From Terriglobia bacterium (GTDB taxonomy: Bacteria > Acidobacteriota > Terriglobia > 20CM-2-55-15), in contig DASXLG010000136.1 in the NCBI GenBank assembly GCA_036496425.1, positions 1 to 57,539 on the forward strand: a DNA stretch of 57,539 nt, given 5' to 3'. The translations under genes were made by a program, and so were the position numbers. The notes below the pieces were generated by a model. It did not search any database. It was not told the origin of the DNA and worked only from the letters and a program-made list of their open reading frames with translations. Each line of letters starts with the position of its first letter. The first letter of the stretch is position 1. Positions 24,713 through 31,920 of this stretch are shown one piece after another.

Positions 24713-25279
24713 ATGAACGTGATCTTCTCAATGTTGTTCTTAACCGTCATGCTTCAGGCGCGCGCCCCGGTGTTCGAAATCGATCTTTGGCCAGGTGAAG
24801 GCGTCCCGAGATTTGAAGCCGTATCGAAGGAATTGATGCTGCACGAACTTCCATTAACTTCCTCCAGAATAGTAAGCACCGTGGCGGTGCTACCCGGTCA
24901 AAATGTGGACTTCGACGATACGTTGTATCGTACAGTTGAGGCCGGGCGCATTGAGGTTCTGCAACCTTCGGAAATAGATGGTCGCGTAATCGGGAAGGTA
25001 AATCGATTGACGAGAAGCGACTACAATTCGAACAAGTTCAAGACCTTTAAGCGCGAACTTCAGCCCAAGATGATCATCGAATACATACAGGATCGCGCCG
25101 AAGGGACTTGTTTTCTTGGCATAGATGGTGAAGTACTGGACACGTTATGTCCAACGGATCATGACCCGAAGCTCCACGTCCTAACTGAACCGAAAACGGA
25201 GTGGTGGATTCACGTTGTGTTGGGGGTCTCGGCCGGCTGGATACAGGTCAGTGATTCAACTGTGAGAGACGTTAGGTGA
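24713..25279 (+). CDS. Exported SH3-like protein following the RHS gene
   Basis: A 188-residue protein with signal peptide MNVIFSMLFLTVMLQARA. The mature part has two small beta-barrel-like halves: RIVSTVAVLPGQNVDFDDTL through RTVEAGRIEVL, and MIIEYIQDRAEGTCFLGI with CPTDHD. The motif EYxQxRAEGTCF is one I have met in exported Acidobacteriota proteins of unknown role with SH3-like folds. It starts 37 bases after the RHS stop on the same strand. That is the usual place of an immunity gene, and a periplasmic protein would be in the right compartment to block a peptidoglycan peptidase. The family's wide occurrence argues for caution. Confidence 0.55.
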   Translation: MNVIFSMLFLTVMLQARAPVFEIDLWPGEGVPRFEAVSKELMLHELPLTSSRIVSTVAVLPGQNVDFDDTLYRTVEAGRIEVLQPSEIDGRVIGKVNRLTRSDYNSNKFKTFKRELQPKMIIEYIQDRAEGTCFLGIDGEVLDTLCPTDHDPKLHVLTEPKTEWWIHVVLGVSAGWIQVSDSTVRDVR

Positions 25280-25485
25280 GAAGCCGTGAAGAAATTAGCT
25301 TCATATCCGCGTCTTCAGGTTCCAGTTGTAGCGACGTCCAGCCGATTTCGCAACAGCGGGCAATACCGGGCAATGCTGCATGGCAACGGTGGCATTGAAG
25401 GCATTGACGGGAACGTACAATCTGCAAGTTGCGGATGACAAAAAAGCAGCGACAGGTCGAATCCCCCCCTCTCCGCTTCCCATTG

Positions 25486-25596
25486 GAGAATTGAAAATTG
25501 ATTAGTGACCAGTGACCATTGTTCCCGGAAAGTCGGCAAATCGGCCGATTTTGACAACGACAACTCTCAGTACTCATTAATAAATTTTCAATTCTC
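25486..25596. repeat. 14-bp inverted repeats flanking short direct repeats
   Basis: GAGAATTGAAAATT at 25486-25499 is exactly complementary to AATTTTCAATTCTC at 25583-25596. Between them the heptamer GTGACCA/GTGACC occurs twice (about 25505-25518). The right arm contains the stop codon of the four-helix-bundle gene. Strings of this kind are common in intergenic repeats of many bacteria. Here the arms could be the ends of a small mobile cassette or a two-way terminator. Confidence 0.6.
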
Positions 25597-26001
25597 AACC
25601 GGCCCGTCCTTTGCCTTTGGTCTCATCGGGTTTGCCGAGCTGTTTCTTCTCGCCGTCTTAACCGACGCGACGAGAATCCTGCACAACTCCGTATTCTCCG
25701 CGACTAATCGCCTCACAAAATCCGAATTAACCGCGACACTTGCTTGAAGGATTTTCAGCCAGATCGCCGTTTCGTTCAGCTCTTTGATGCAAATTTTGAG
25801 TTTGTGAATAAAATCCGCCCGGCTTTCTGCCGCCCGAGCTTCCCCATAATTGGTCGCGGCCGCCGTCCCTGACCGCAGAATCTGATTTCCTATATGCTTA
25901 GCCTTTGCGTTTTGCGGCAACTGCCCAGTGAGTCTCACGATATCCACCGCGAACCGAACAAGACGATCTTTCAACGTGTTGGCTGTGAGGTTCGACGCCA
26001 T
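25588..26001 (-). CDS. Four-helix-bundle protein (S23/bAvd type)
   Basis: A 137-residue all-helical protein starting MASNLTANTLKDRLVRFAVD. It has the family landmarks IGNQILRSGTAAATNYGEAR, RADFIHKLKICIKELNETA and WLKILQ. The family (TIGR02436, 23S rRNA intervening-sequence or four helix bundle protein) forms pentameric barrels related to Avd, the accessory protein of diversity-generating retroelements. The free-standing members have no agreed role. A longer open frame reaches 26301, but its first 100 residues are low-quality and run into the repeat array. No reverse transcriptase is visible nearby. The hairpin array begins roughly 190 bases upstream of its start. Confidence 0.8.
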   Translation of the reverse strand: MASNLTANTLKDRLVRFAVDIVRLTGQLPQNAKAKHIGNQILRSGTAAATNYGEARAAESRADFIHKLKICIKELNETAIWLKILQASVAVNSDFVRRLVAENTELCRILVASVKTARRNSSANPMRPKAKDGPVEN

Positions 26002-26189
26002 GAGCTGCGGAGAGCACTTGTGGTGCCAGCCGAAACGGTCGGATGCTCTTTCGTGGACAAAATGATGATTCAGTACTGGTTTATCTGGCTTGTTGAGGTT
26101 TGCGCACACGGAACTGAGCGGATCCAACCTCGAAGCGATTTCGGTAAGCTCCTCATTGGAAGCCGGGACCGTCTCTGGCCCAGGTCGAA

Positions 26190-26921
26190 GCCTGCAAACA
26201 GGACAACGCCAACGCCCCAGATGACCGAGGCAAAAGACTCTAAGAAACCGCTCATCAGAGGTTTCTGGAATCCGGCAACGGATGCGGCGCATGGGCGTCA
26301 CGAATCTGCAATTGTTCGAACTATAAGACGCATCGGTCGGCCGAGCAGCATTTTGGAGGGCCGATGGGATGCACGGCCGCCATGAAGGTCAGATGGTTTC
26401 ACAGATAAGGCAGATCGGGCAAAAGATTGCGACTTCCGGGCGCCGATAAACCGCATGGCCGAAACGAATCCGAGATGGTTGAAACGATGGAGCACATCGT
26501 TTCAACCATCCAGGTTTCGGCGGCCCGATCAGGCAAATCATCCGGCCGAAACCCGGATTGTTCGAAGGATGAAGCCGATGGTTCGGCGGAACAGGATTTC
26601 GGCGCCCGGGGACGGCATATCGGGGCGCCGAAACTTTGATCGTGGAACGATGGGGCGGATCGTTCGGCCGGACCGGATTTCGTGGCGGACATGGGACGCA
26701 TCGGCGCGCCGAAACCGGGATTGGGCGAACAGTGAGCCGCATAGTTTGAACAAACCAGATTTTGGGACCCGGATCGAGCGCATCGCGGCTACGAAACCCG
26801 GATGATTCGAACGATGGGACGCATCCTTCGGCCGAACCGGATTTCGTTGTTTCGATATGCGCAGCATGGCGTCGAAACCGGAATCGGGGCGCCGATCCGT
26901 CTGATCGACGCCCCGATATGT
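26190..26921. repeat. Degenerate ~41-bp tandem array, each unit a hairpin with changing arms
   Basis: About 16-18 units of 36-47 bases, mostly 40 or 41, run head to tail. The unit is roughly GAAACCGGATT, a variable arm, GATGGGACGCATC, then the complementary arm ending GGCC. Examples: a perfect 16-bp stem with 5-base loop at 26474-26510, GAACGAT/ATCGTTC at 26645-26665, and CGAACGATG/CATCCTTCG at 26808-26830. Other units use GGCGCCC/GGGCGCC or GGGGCG/CGCCCC arms. Arms differ between units yet keep pairing, while the spacer stays similar. A 41-base unit is not a multiple of three and open frames do not persist, so this is unlikely to encode protein. It lies between the four-helix-bundle gene and the next Fn3-domain gene. 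No cas genes and no constant-repeat/unique-spacer pattern are present, so it is not CRISPR. Confidence 0.75.
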
Positions 26922-26935
26922 CGCTTTCCGTGTTT

Positions 26936-26976
26936 TGTCTATACTCGAGTAGACACTTGTCTACGGCTTGTAGACA
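26936..26976. promoter_or_regulatory. Cluster of alternating TGTCTAC/GTAGACA half-sites
   Basis: Four half-sites alternate in direction: TGTCTA at 26936, GTAGACA at 26949, TGTCTAC at 26958 and GTAGACA at 26970. They form two overlapping perfect dyads. This looks like an operator for a dimeric repressor upstream of the Fn3-domain gene at 27119. The half-site loosely resembles BlaI/CopY-type boxes, but the cognate protein is not identifiable here. Confidence 0.5.
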
Positions 26977-27118
26977 AAATCCAACTCCTCCCTCGTCGTC
27001 CGTTTCCTAACCTGTTGAAATATTGTGTTCGGTTCTGTTCGGATCTTTTGGCAGCGAAACTGCCACTATATGTGCGGCTCGCGAATGCGGGCTAAATTCA
27101 ACATTCAAAGGAGAACGT

Positions 27119-27757
27119 ATGACAGAGAAAATGAAGAAGATCAAACCTGCCGAGGACTATGGCTCCATGAAAGACGCGGATGTCCAGACGCTCGGCGAAA
27201 CGGTGGCGGCGAATTTGACGAACAACTCGAGTTTGCCCGCTCCGACCGTCGATCCGAAAGTGCTCAAGGCTGACGCCGATAACTTCGGCGCGGCTATTGT
27301 TGCGGCCCAGGACGGCGGGAAGAAGGCCGTTGCTCAGAAGAATAAGGCCCGAAAGGTCGTCGTGAAAGACCTGCGGCTGATCGGGCGCTATGTCGAGGAG
27401 ATCGCTGATGGCGACATGGCGATCTTTTCGTCCAGCGGCCTGACTCCGACTTCGGGCGTCCGAACGCTCCAAGTCGTCTTGTCCTCGAATTTCCGCAGTG
27501 TCGATCACGGCAAGCTTAGCGGACAAATCGTAATTCGGCTGAAAGCCATTTCAGGCGCGCTGAGTTATGAACTCCGTTTCGCCCCGGAGACAAACGGAGC
27601 GCCGGGGACATGGACTAGCCAGATCGTGACGGGCGTGAAAACGCCGGTGACGTTATCCAGTCTGACGCCAGGCACGGTTTACGCGTTTCAGGCGCGTGCC
27701 ATGGACAAGGCCGGATATTCCGACTGGAGCAACTCCGTCACAATGATGTGCACGTAG
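27119..27757 (+). CDS. Fn3-domain protein of a conserved ~210-residue family
   Basis: A 212-residue protein starting MTEKMKKIKPAEDYGSMKDA after a good ribosome site (AAAGGAGAACGT). Residues 1-120 are helical (VQTLGETVAANLTNN, DNFGAAIVAAQDGGKKAVAQ, RKVVVKDLRLIGRYVEEIAD). Residues about 130-212 are a fibronectin type III domain (VIRLKAISGALSYELRF, PVTLSSLTPGTVYAFQARAM, DKAGYSDWSNSV). No signal peptide is evident. I know similar helical-plus-Fn3 proteins from Acidobacteriota and Bacteroidota, all of unknown function. A rho-independent terminator follows directly, so it is a single-gene unit, possibly controlled by the half-site cluster upstream. Confidence 0.7.
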   Translation: MTEKMKKIKPAEDYGSMKDADVQTLGETVAANLTNNSSLPAPTVDPKVLKADADNFGAAIVAAQDGGKKAVAQKNKARKVVVKDLRLIGRYVEEIADGDMAIFSSSGLTPTSGVRTLQVVLSSNFRSVDHGKLSGQIVIRLKAISGALSYELRFAPETNGAPGTWTSQIVTGVKTPVTLSSLTPGTVYAFQARAMDKAGYSDWSNSVTMMCT

Positions 27758-27769
27758 TTTGACCATCGA

Positions 27770-27805
27770 GCCGGAAGCCCTCCCTCGGGCTTTCGGCATT
27801 TTTTT
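27770..27805 (+). terminator. Rho-independent terminator of the Fn3-domain gene
   Basis: GCCGGAAGCCC (27770-27780) pairs with GGGCTTTCGGC (27787-27797) apart from one G-T wobble, across a 6-base loop. A run of seven T follows at 27799-27805. It begins 12 bases after the stop codon. Confidence 0.9.
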
Positions 27806-27850
27806 GCGCCCGGCGGCTTCGACCGTTATGTCGTCGTTCAAAATCCGGCC

Positions 27851-28510
27851 TCATGCATTCACGAAGGCGTAGCCGTGTTCCTGGGCGCGGTTGACTGCGA
27901 CGATGCCGGCCGGAACGAGGTGCGAGTTCGGCACCAGATTCCGGGATAACTCATTGAAGACGGCGTCTTCATCCGTTCCGGCATCCTGGGCCATAGAACC
28001 GGCCATTTCACGGGTGGCCATCTGGCAGACAGCGAGATGAAGTCCGCGGCCGACTAATCCGTCCAGAGAGCCGCCGGTTCCCATGTAGACGTTCCGGACG
28101 GGAGCCTGTTTCGTTTTTGGATCCATGAAGTTAGACAGGCGGAAGAGCGTTGCGCTGTATTTGGACCACATTGCGTCGTTAAACGAGAACGGCGTGGCGT
28201 GGTGACGGGCAATGATGACTACGGCGAGATCGGAATCCTGAAGGCCGTAACCATCCCGGTTCGCAAGGTAATAATTACCCGCATACATCAGGGCCGAACC
28301 GAACGCGTCCGGAGTGGTGCTGTCGAACATCATCCGATGCTTGCCGGGTACCTTGTCCAACCACTCGTCTTTTGCTTCGTGGGCCGGTTCCCAGCCGGCT
28401 GCCGCCAAAGGCTGCGCCTCTAAGGTGCTTCCGTGGCCCGCCAATGCGACTGCGCCGCCGATCCCGGCGATGAATGACCGGCGCCGAAGGACGGATTCAA
28501 TCCATTTCAT
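27851..28510 (-). CDS. Tat-exported DsrE-like protein
   Basis: A 219-residue protein starting MKWIESVLRRRSFIAGIGGA. The RRRSFIAG motif, hydrophobic stretch and Ala-rich cleavage region are a twin-arginine signal. The mature part reads WLDKVPGKHRMMFDSTTPD, DSDLAVVIIARHHATPFSFN, RNVYMGTGGSLDGLVGRGLH and LAVCQMATREMAG. These fit the DsrE/DsrF-like fold, small proteins that bind sulfur species or act as peroxiredoxin-like carriers. A single Cys sits in VCQMAT. A ribosome site (AAAGGAGCAC) precedes the ATG at 28510. The larger frame upstream is rejected. It is divergent from the TetR-led efflux operon. Confidence 0.65.
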   Translation of the reverse strand: MKWIESVLRRRSFIAGIGGAVALAGHGSTLEAQPLAAAGWEPAHEAKDEWLDKVPGKHRMMFDSTTPDAFGSALMYAGNYYLANRDGYGLQDSDLAVVIIARHHATPFSFNDAMWSKYSATLFRLSNFMDPKTKQAPVRNVYMGTGGSLDGLVGRGLHLAVCQMATREMAGSMAQDAGTDEDAVFNELSRNLVPNSHLVPAGIVAVNRAQEHGYAFVNA

Positions 28511-28663
28511 ATAGATGTGCTCCTTTCCGCGACGTTGATGAGTGGCAAAACTGCCAAGATCAGTATGACGGATGAGCGTCCGGAGGGGCAGCATTCCGAC
28601 TCGCCAGGTTGCGCCGCCCCATTTTCCCCAAAACTCCGTGCGCATAGCCCGTCAGAATAGTAC

Positions 28664-28681
28664 ACTGACTGAGTAGTCAGT
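28664..28681. promoter_or_regulatory. Inverted repeat upstream of tetR, likely TetR operator
   Basis: ACTGACT at 28664-28670 and AGTCAGT at 28675-28681 are perfectly complementary across GAGT. The dyad ends 10 bases before the TetR ATG and abuts the ribosome site (TTTGGAGGA). TGACTGNNNNGTCA-like dyads are typical TetR-family operators. Autoregulation of the pump operon is inferred. Confidence 0.65.
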
Positions 28682-28691
28682 TTGGAGGACT

Positions 28692-29306
28692 ATGGGTACT
28701 ATCACCAAAACCAAGAAAGACGTGGTCACCGAATTCCGGACGGCCGGAATCCTCGAAGCCGCGCGCAGCGTGTTCGCGATGAAGGGATTCAGCGAGGCGA
28801 CGGTTGATGACATCGCCAATGCCGCGGGCGTCGCCAAGGGCACCGTCTACCTTTATTACCGTTCCAAGCGGGACATCTACTTCGCCGCGTTGAAGTTCGG
28901 CGTCGGGCAGATGTATGCAGCCCTCGACGAGCAGCTGAAGGCGGAATCCACTCCACAGGGCAAGCTGCGGGCGCTGATCGCCGTCAAGCTGGGCTACTTC
29001 GACGAGAACCGCGATTTCTTCAAGATCTATTACTCCGAACTGGGCAACCTCTGCATCCATCCCGGGGCGATCGATCCTGAATTCACGACGCTTTATCTCG
29101 ATCAGGCGAAGGTCATCGAATCCATCCTGAAGGAAGGGACGCGCCGGAAGGTTCTTCGCGGTCTGCGCGCGGAGCAGGCGGCCTTCGCCATTTCCGACGT
29201 GATCCGCGGTGTGGTGACGCAGCGTGTCATGGGCTGGTCGAAATCCAAACTCAGCCAGGATGTCGACTTCATTTTTGATCTGATCTGGAAAGGAATTGCC
29301 GCTTAA
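28692..29306 (+). CDS. TetR-family transcriptional repressor of the efflux operon
   Basis: This is a 204-residue regulator. The N-terminal HTH is canonical: GILEAARSVFAMKGFSEATV, DDIANAAGVAKGTVYLYYRS then KRDIYFAAL. The helical C-terminal part (residues about 70-204) would hold a ligand pocket and the dimer interface. Its TAA stop overlaps the ATG of the TolC-type gene, so repressor and pump are translated from one message. Ligand identity cannot be read from the sequence, but pump substrates or toxic amphipathic compounds are usual for this arrangement. Confidence 0.9.
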   Translation: MGTITKTKKDVVTEFRTAGILEAARSVFAMKGFSEATVDDIANAAGVAKGTVYLYYRSKRDIYFAALKFGVGQMYAALDEQLKAESTPQGKLRALIAVKLGYFDENRDFFKIYYSELGNLCIHPGAIDPEFTTLYLDQAKVIESILKEGTRRKVLRGLRAEQAAFAISDVIRGVVTQRVMGWSKSKLSQDVDFIFDLIWKGIAA

Positions 29307-30712
29307 TGAGAGTTTTCGTCCGATCTGCAGTTCTGCTGTGCACTCTCTTGCTTTCTCCATTCGCGCAGGCCCAGGTTAACAAGGAGACACGCGACACCTC
29401 GGTCCCCCAGAACGTGCGCGGCAGCGTGACTCAGGGCAATCCCACTCCGGAAACGATTCCGCTCTCGATCTCGGACGCCATCGACCGGGCGCTGAAATTC
29501 AACCTCGGCGCGCTGATTGCTCAACAGGAAACGCGGGAAGCGACAGCTGACCGGCTGCGTGCTCTCTCGGACTTGCTGCCGAAAATCAGTGTGACGGCCG
29601 GCGACACCGTAGAACAGATCGACTTGGCGGCTTTCGGCTTCACCGGCTTTCCCGGTATCAACACGATTGTCGGGCCATTTAACGTATTCGATGCGCGCGC
29701 GCATTACTCGCAGCCGGCGCTCGATCTGCGTTTGAAGCACGACCTGCATTCGCAGTCCGAAAAAGTCACGGCCGCCGGCCTTGCCCAGCAGGATGTGCGG
29801 GAGTTGGTCGTCCTGGTCGCCACCGATTTGTATCTGGAGGCCGTAGGCAGCGCCAGCCGTGTCGAGGCGGTACAGGCGCAATTAAAGACTGCGCAGGCCG
29901 TCTATGACAGAGCCGTGAACCTGAAGGACAGCGGCGTGATTCCCGCCATCGATCTGCTCCGGGCCCAGGTCCAGCTGCGCGAGCAGCAACAGCGTCTGCT
30001 GGCCGCACAGAACGATCTGGCGAAGGAAAAACTCAACCTGGCCCGCGCGATCGGTTTACCGCAGGGGCAATCCTTTACGCAGAGCGACACCTTTTTAACG
30101 ACGACAGCCGCGATTCCTCCACTGGATCAGGCCCTGAGTTCGGCACTGGATTCGAGGCCGGACTACCGGCGTGCCGCCGCGCTCGTCCGTGCTGCCGACG
30201 AAACGCTCAAATCCGCGAACGCACGGAAGCTTCCGTCGGTGGGCTTCTATGCGGATTACGGAGACATCGGCGAGCGTCCTACGGCATCCCACGGCACAAT
30301 GACCGTTCAAGGAACGCTTTTCGTGCCGATCTATACCGGAGGCCGCACTCAGGCCGAGATCCTGGACTCGCGGGCGAAGCTCGACGAACGGAAGGCCGAA
30401 GAAGGGAACCTTCGGGGACGCATCGAATACGAATTGCGCACTGCGGACCTCGATATCCGGACCGCCGCCGCCCAGGTTCAAGTGGCCGGGCAGGCCCGCG
30501 ACCTCGCGCAGCAGCAACTTGCGCAGGCGCAGGATCGTTTCTCTGCGGGCGTCGCCAACGGGCTCGAGGTGACACAGGCGCAGGAATCCGTCGCCACCGC
30601 CGACGAGAACTACATATCGAGTCTTTTTAACCTGAATGTGGCCGAAGCTTCGCTCGCTCGCGCGATGGGAACGGCCGAAAAGTCCATCAAATCGTTTTTT
30701 GGAGGCAAGTAA
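29306..30712 (+). CDS. TolC-family outer-membrane efflux protein
   Basis: This is a 468-residue outer-membrane channel with signal peptide VRSAVLLCTLLLSPFAQAQ. It has the two OEP halves typical of TolC: a first repeat around ISDAIDRALKFNLGALIAQQ through LAAAQNDLAKEKLNLARAIG, and a second around DQALSSALDSRPDYRRAAAL through ANGLEVTQAQESVATADENY. Long heptad-rich helices would form the periplasmic tunnel. Three subunits form a pore that docks with the HlyD-type adaptor encoded next. Both the preceding tetR and following adaptor overlap it at the start/stop codons. Confidence 0.9.
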   Translation: MRVFVRSAVLLCTLLLSPFAQAQVNKETRDTSVPQNVRGSVTQGNPTPETIPLSISDAIDRALKFNLGALIAQQETREATADRLRALSDLLPKISVTAGDTVEQIDLAAFGFTGFPGINTIVGPFNVFDARAHYSQPALDLRLKHDLHSQSEKVTAAGLAQQDVRELVVLVATDLYLEAVGSASRVEAVQAQLKTAQAVYDRAVNLKDSGVIPAIDLLRAQVQLREQQQRLLAAQNDLAKEKLNLARAIGLPQGQSFTQSDTFLTTTAAIPPLDQALSSALDSRPDYRRAAALVRAADETLKSANARKLPSVGFYADYGDIGERPTASHGTMTVQGTLFVPIYTGGRTQAEILDSRAKLDERKAEEGNLRGRIEYELRTADLDIRTAAAQVQVAGQARDLAQQQLAQAQDRFSAGVANGLEVTQAQESVATADENYISSLFNLNVAEASLARAMGTAEKSIKSFFGGK

Positions 30713-31920
30713 TGGCGAAGCTTTTGCGCGCCAAGTGGCTGCTCATCCCTGTTCTTTTTGTGTTGGTTGCCGGAGGCTATGCGGCCTGGAAGTACTTCTC
30801 TCAATGGGAAACCACCGACGACGCGCAGGTGGATGGGGATATCTATCCGGTGAACGCGCGGGTTGGCGGCACCGTTCTTTCCGTCGGCGTGGTGGACAAC
30901 CAGCCGGTCGAAGCCGGGGCCGTACTGGCACAAATCGATCCGCGTGATTACGAAATTGCCGTCGAGCGGGCCGAAGCGGAACTGGCACAGTTGCAGGCCG
31001 CGGCTGCCGGCGCGAGGGCCGATATTCCGGTCGCCACCAGCAACGCCGGTACGCAGATCACTTCATCCGAAGCGATAACCGAGCGCGCGAAAGGCGGAGT
31101 CGAGGTTGCGGGCAAAGACCTGGCCGCCGCCCGCGCCGGGTTGGGTTCCGCTCAGGCGCGTGTACGCGAAGCTCAGGCGAACGCCACGAAAGCGGCGAAG
31201 GATCTGGAGCGCATGAAACAGCTGGTCGCCAAGGACGAGATCTCGCAGCAACAGTATGACGCCGCAGTCACCGCCGCCGAAGCGGCGAACGCTGCGGTCG
31301 ACTCCGCTCAGGCCGGAGTAAATCAGGTTCAGCAGGAAGTCGCCGCTGCGCAGGCGAAAACGTCCCAGGCCCAGGCGGACCTTGCCAAGGCGCAGGCGGA
31401 GGCGCGAGGCGCCAAGACGGCTCCCCAGCAGATCGTCATCACACGCGCTCAGGCGGAATCGGCCGATGCTCGCGTCAAGTTGGCCAAAACGGCGCTCGAC
31501 CAGGCGCGCCTGAATCTCCAGTACGCCACCATCAAGGCGCCGGTCTCGGGAATCGTGAGCAAGAAGAGCGTCGAGCCGGGGCAGGTGGTTCAATCGGGTC
31601 AGCCGCTCATGGCCGTCATTCCACGAAATGACATCTGGGTGACGGCCAACTTCAAAGAAACCCAGTTGGCGAACATGCATCCCGGCCAATCCGTTACCGT
31701 TTCGGTCGATGCCCTCGGCGGTCAGAATTTCAAAGGCCGGCTCGATAGCATCGCCTCGGCGACCGGCGCGCGCTTCAGCCTGTTGCCGCCCGAGAATGCC
31801 ACGGGCAACTATGTCAAGGTCGTCCAGCGGATTCCTGTAAAAATCGTTTTCGATCAGGACGAACAGATCGAAAGGCTGCGGCCGGGACTTTCCGTAACTG
31901 TGGACGTCCGGGTGAAGTAA
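30712..31920 (+). CDS. emrA: EmrA/HlyD-type membrane fusion protein
   Basis: This is a 402-residue periplasmic adaptor. One membrane helix (LLIPVLFVLVAGGYAAW) is followed by a biotinyl-lipoyl half (VNARVGGTVLSVGVVDNQPV). A very Ala/Gln-rich coiled coil spans about residues 75-250 (LQAAAAGARA, AQAKTSQAQADLAKAQAEAR). The second lipoyl half and beta-barrel follow (IKAPVSGIVSKKSVEPGQVV, DIWVTANFKETQLANMHPGQ). It bridges the inner-membrane pump and the TolC channel. Its ATG overlaps the preceding stop, and the following gene begins at its stop codon. Confidence 0.9.
   Translation: MAKLLRAKWLLIPVLFVLVAGGYAAWKYFSQWETTDDAQVDGDIYPVNARVGGTVLSVGVVDNQPVEAGAVLAQIDPRDYEIAVERAEAELAQLQAAAAGARADIPVATSNAGTQITSSEAITERAKGGVEVAGKDLAAARAGLGSAQARVREAQANATKAAKDLERMKQLVAKDEISQQQYDAAVTAAEAANAAVDSAQAGVNQVQQEVAAAQAKTSQAQADLAKAQAEARGAKTAPQQIVITRAQAESADARVKLAKTALDQARLNLQYATIKAPVSGIVSKKSVEPGQVVQSGQPLMAVIPRNDIWVTANFKETQLANMHPGQSVTVSVDALGGQNFKGRLDSIASATGARFSLLPPENATGNYVKVVQRIPVKIVFDQDEQIERLRPGLSVTVDVRVK

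Noticed and set aside
25455-25480. tRNA-Ser-like 3' end (ACAGGTCGAATCCCCCCCTC, then TCCGC) as an attachment-site remnant
   Set aside because: Only the T-loop-like and acceptor-like letters are present. No cloverleaf can be built upstream, and the stem does not pair, so chance resemblance is as likely.
26298-26867. Arg/Pro-rich open frames on both strands (e.g. 26389-26742)
   Set aside because: They follow the 41-base repeat, shift frame every unit, lack ribosome sites and overlap on both strands; they are artefacts of the GC-rich repeat.
26190-26921. CRISPR array
   Set aside because: Units are degenerate throughout with no constant repeat separated by unique spacers, and there are no cas genes.
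28677-29360. 227-residue minus-strand open frame
   Set aside because: It is the antisense shadow of the TetR gene, which has a full helix-turn-helix domain, ribosome site and operator.
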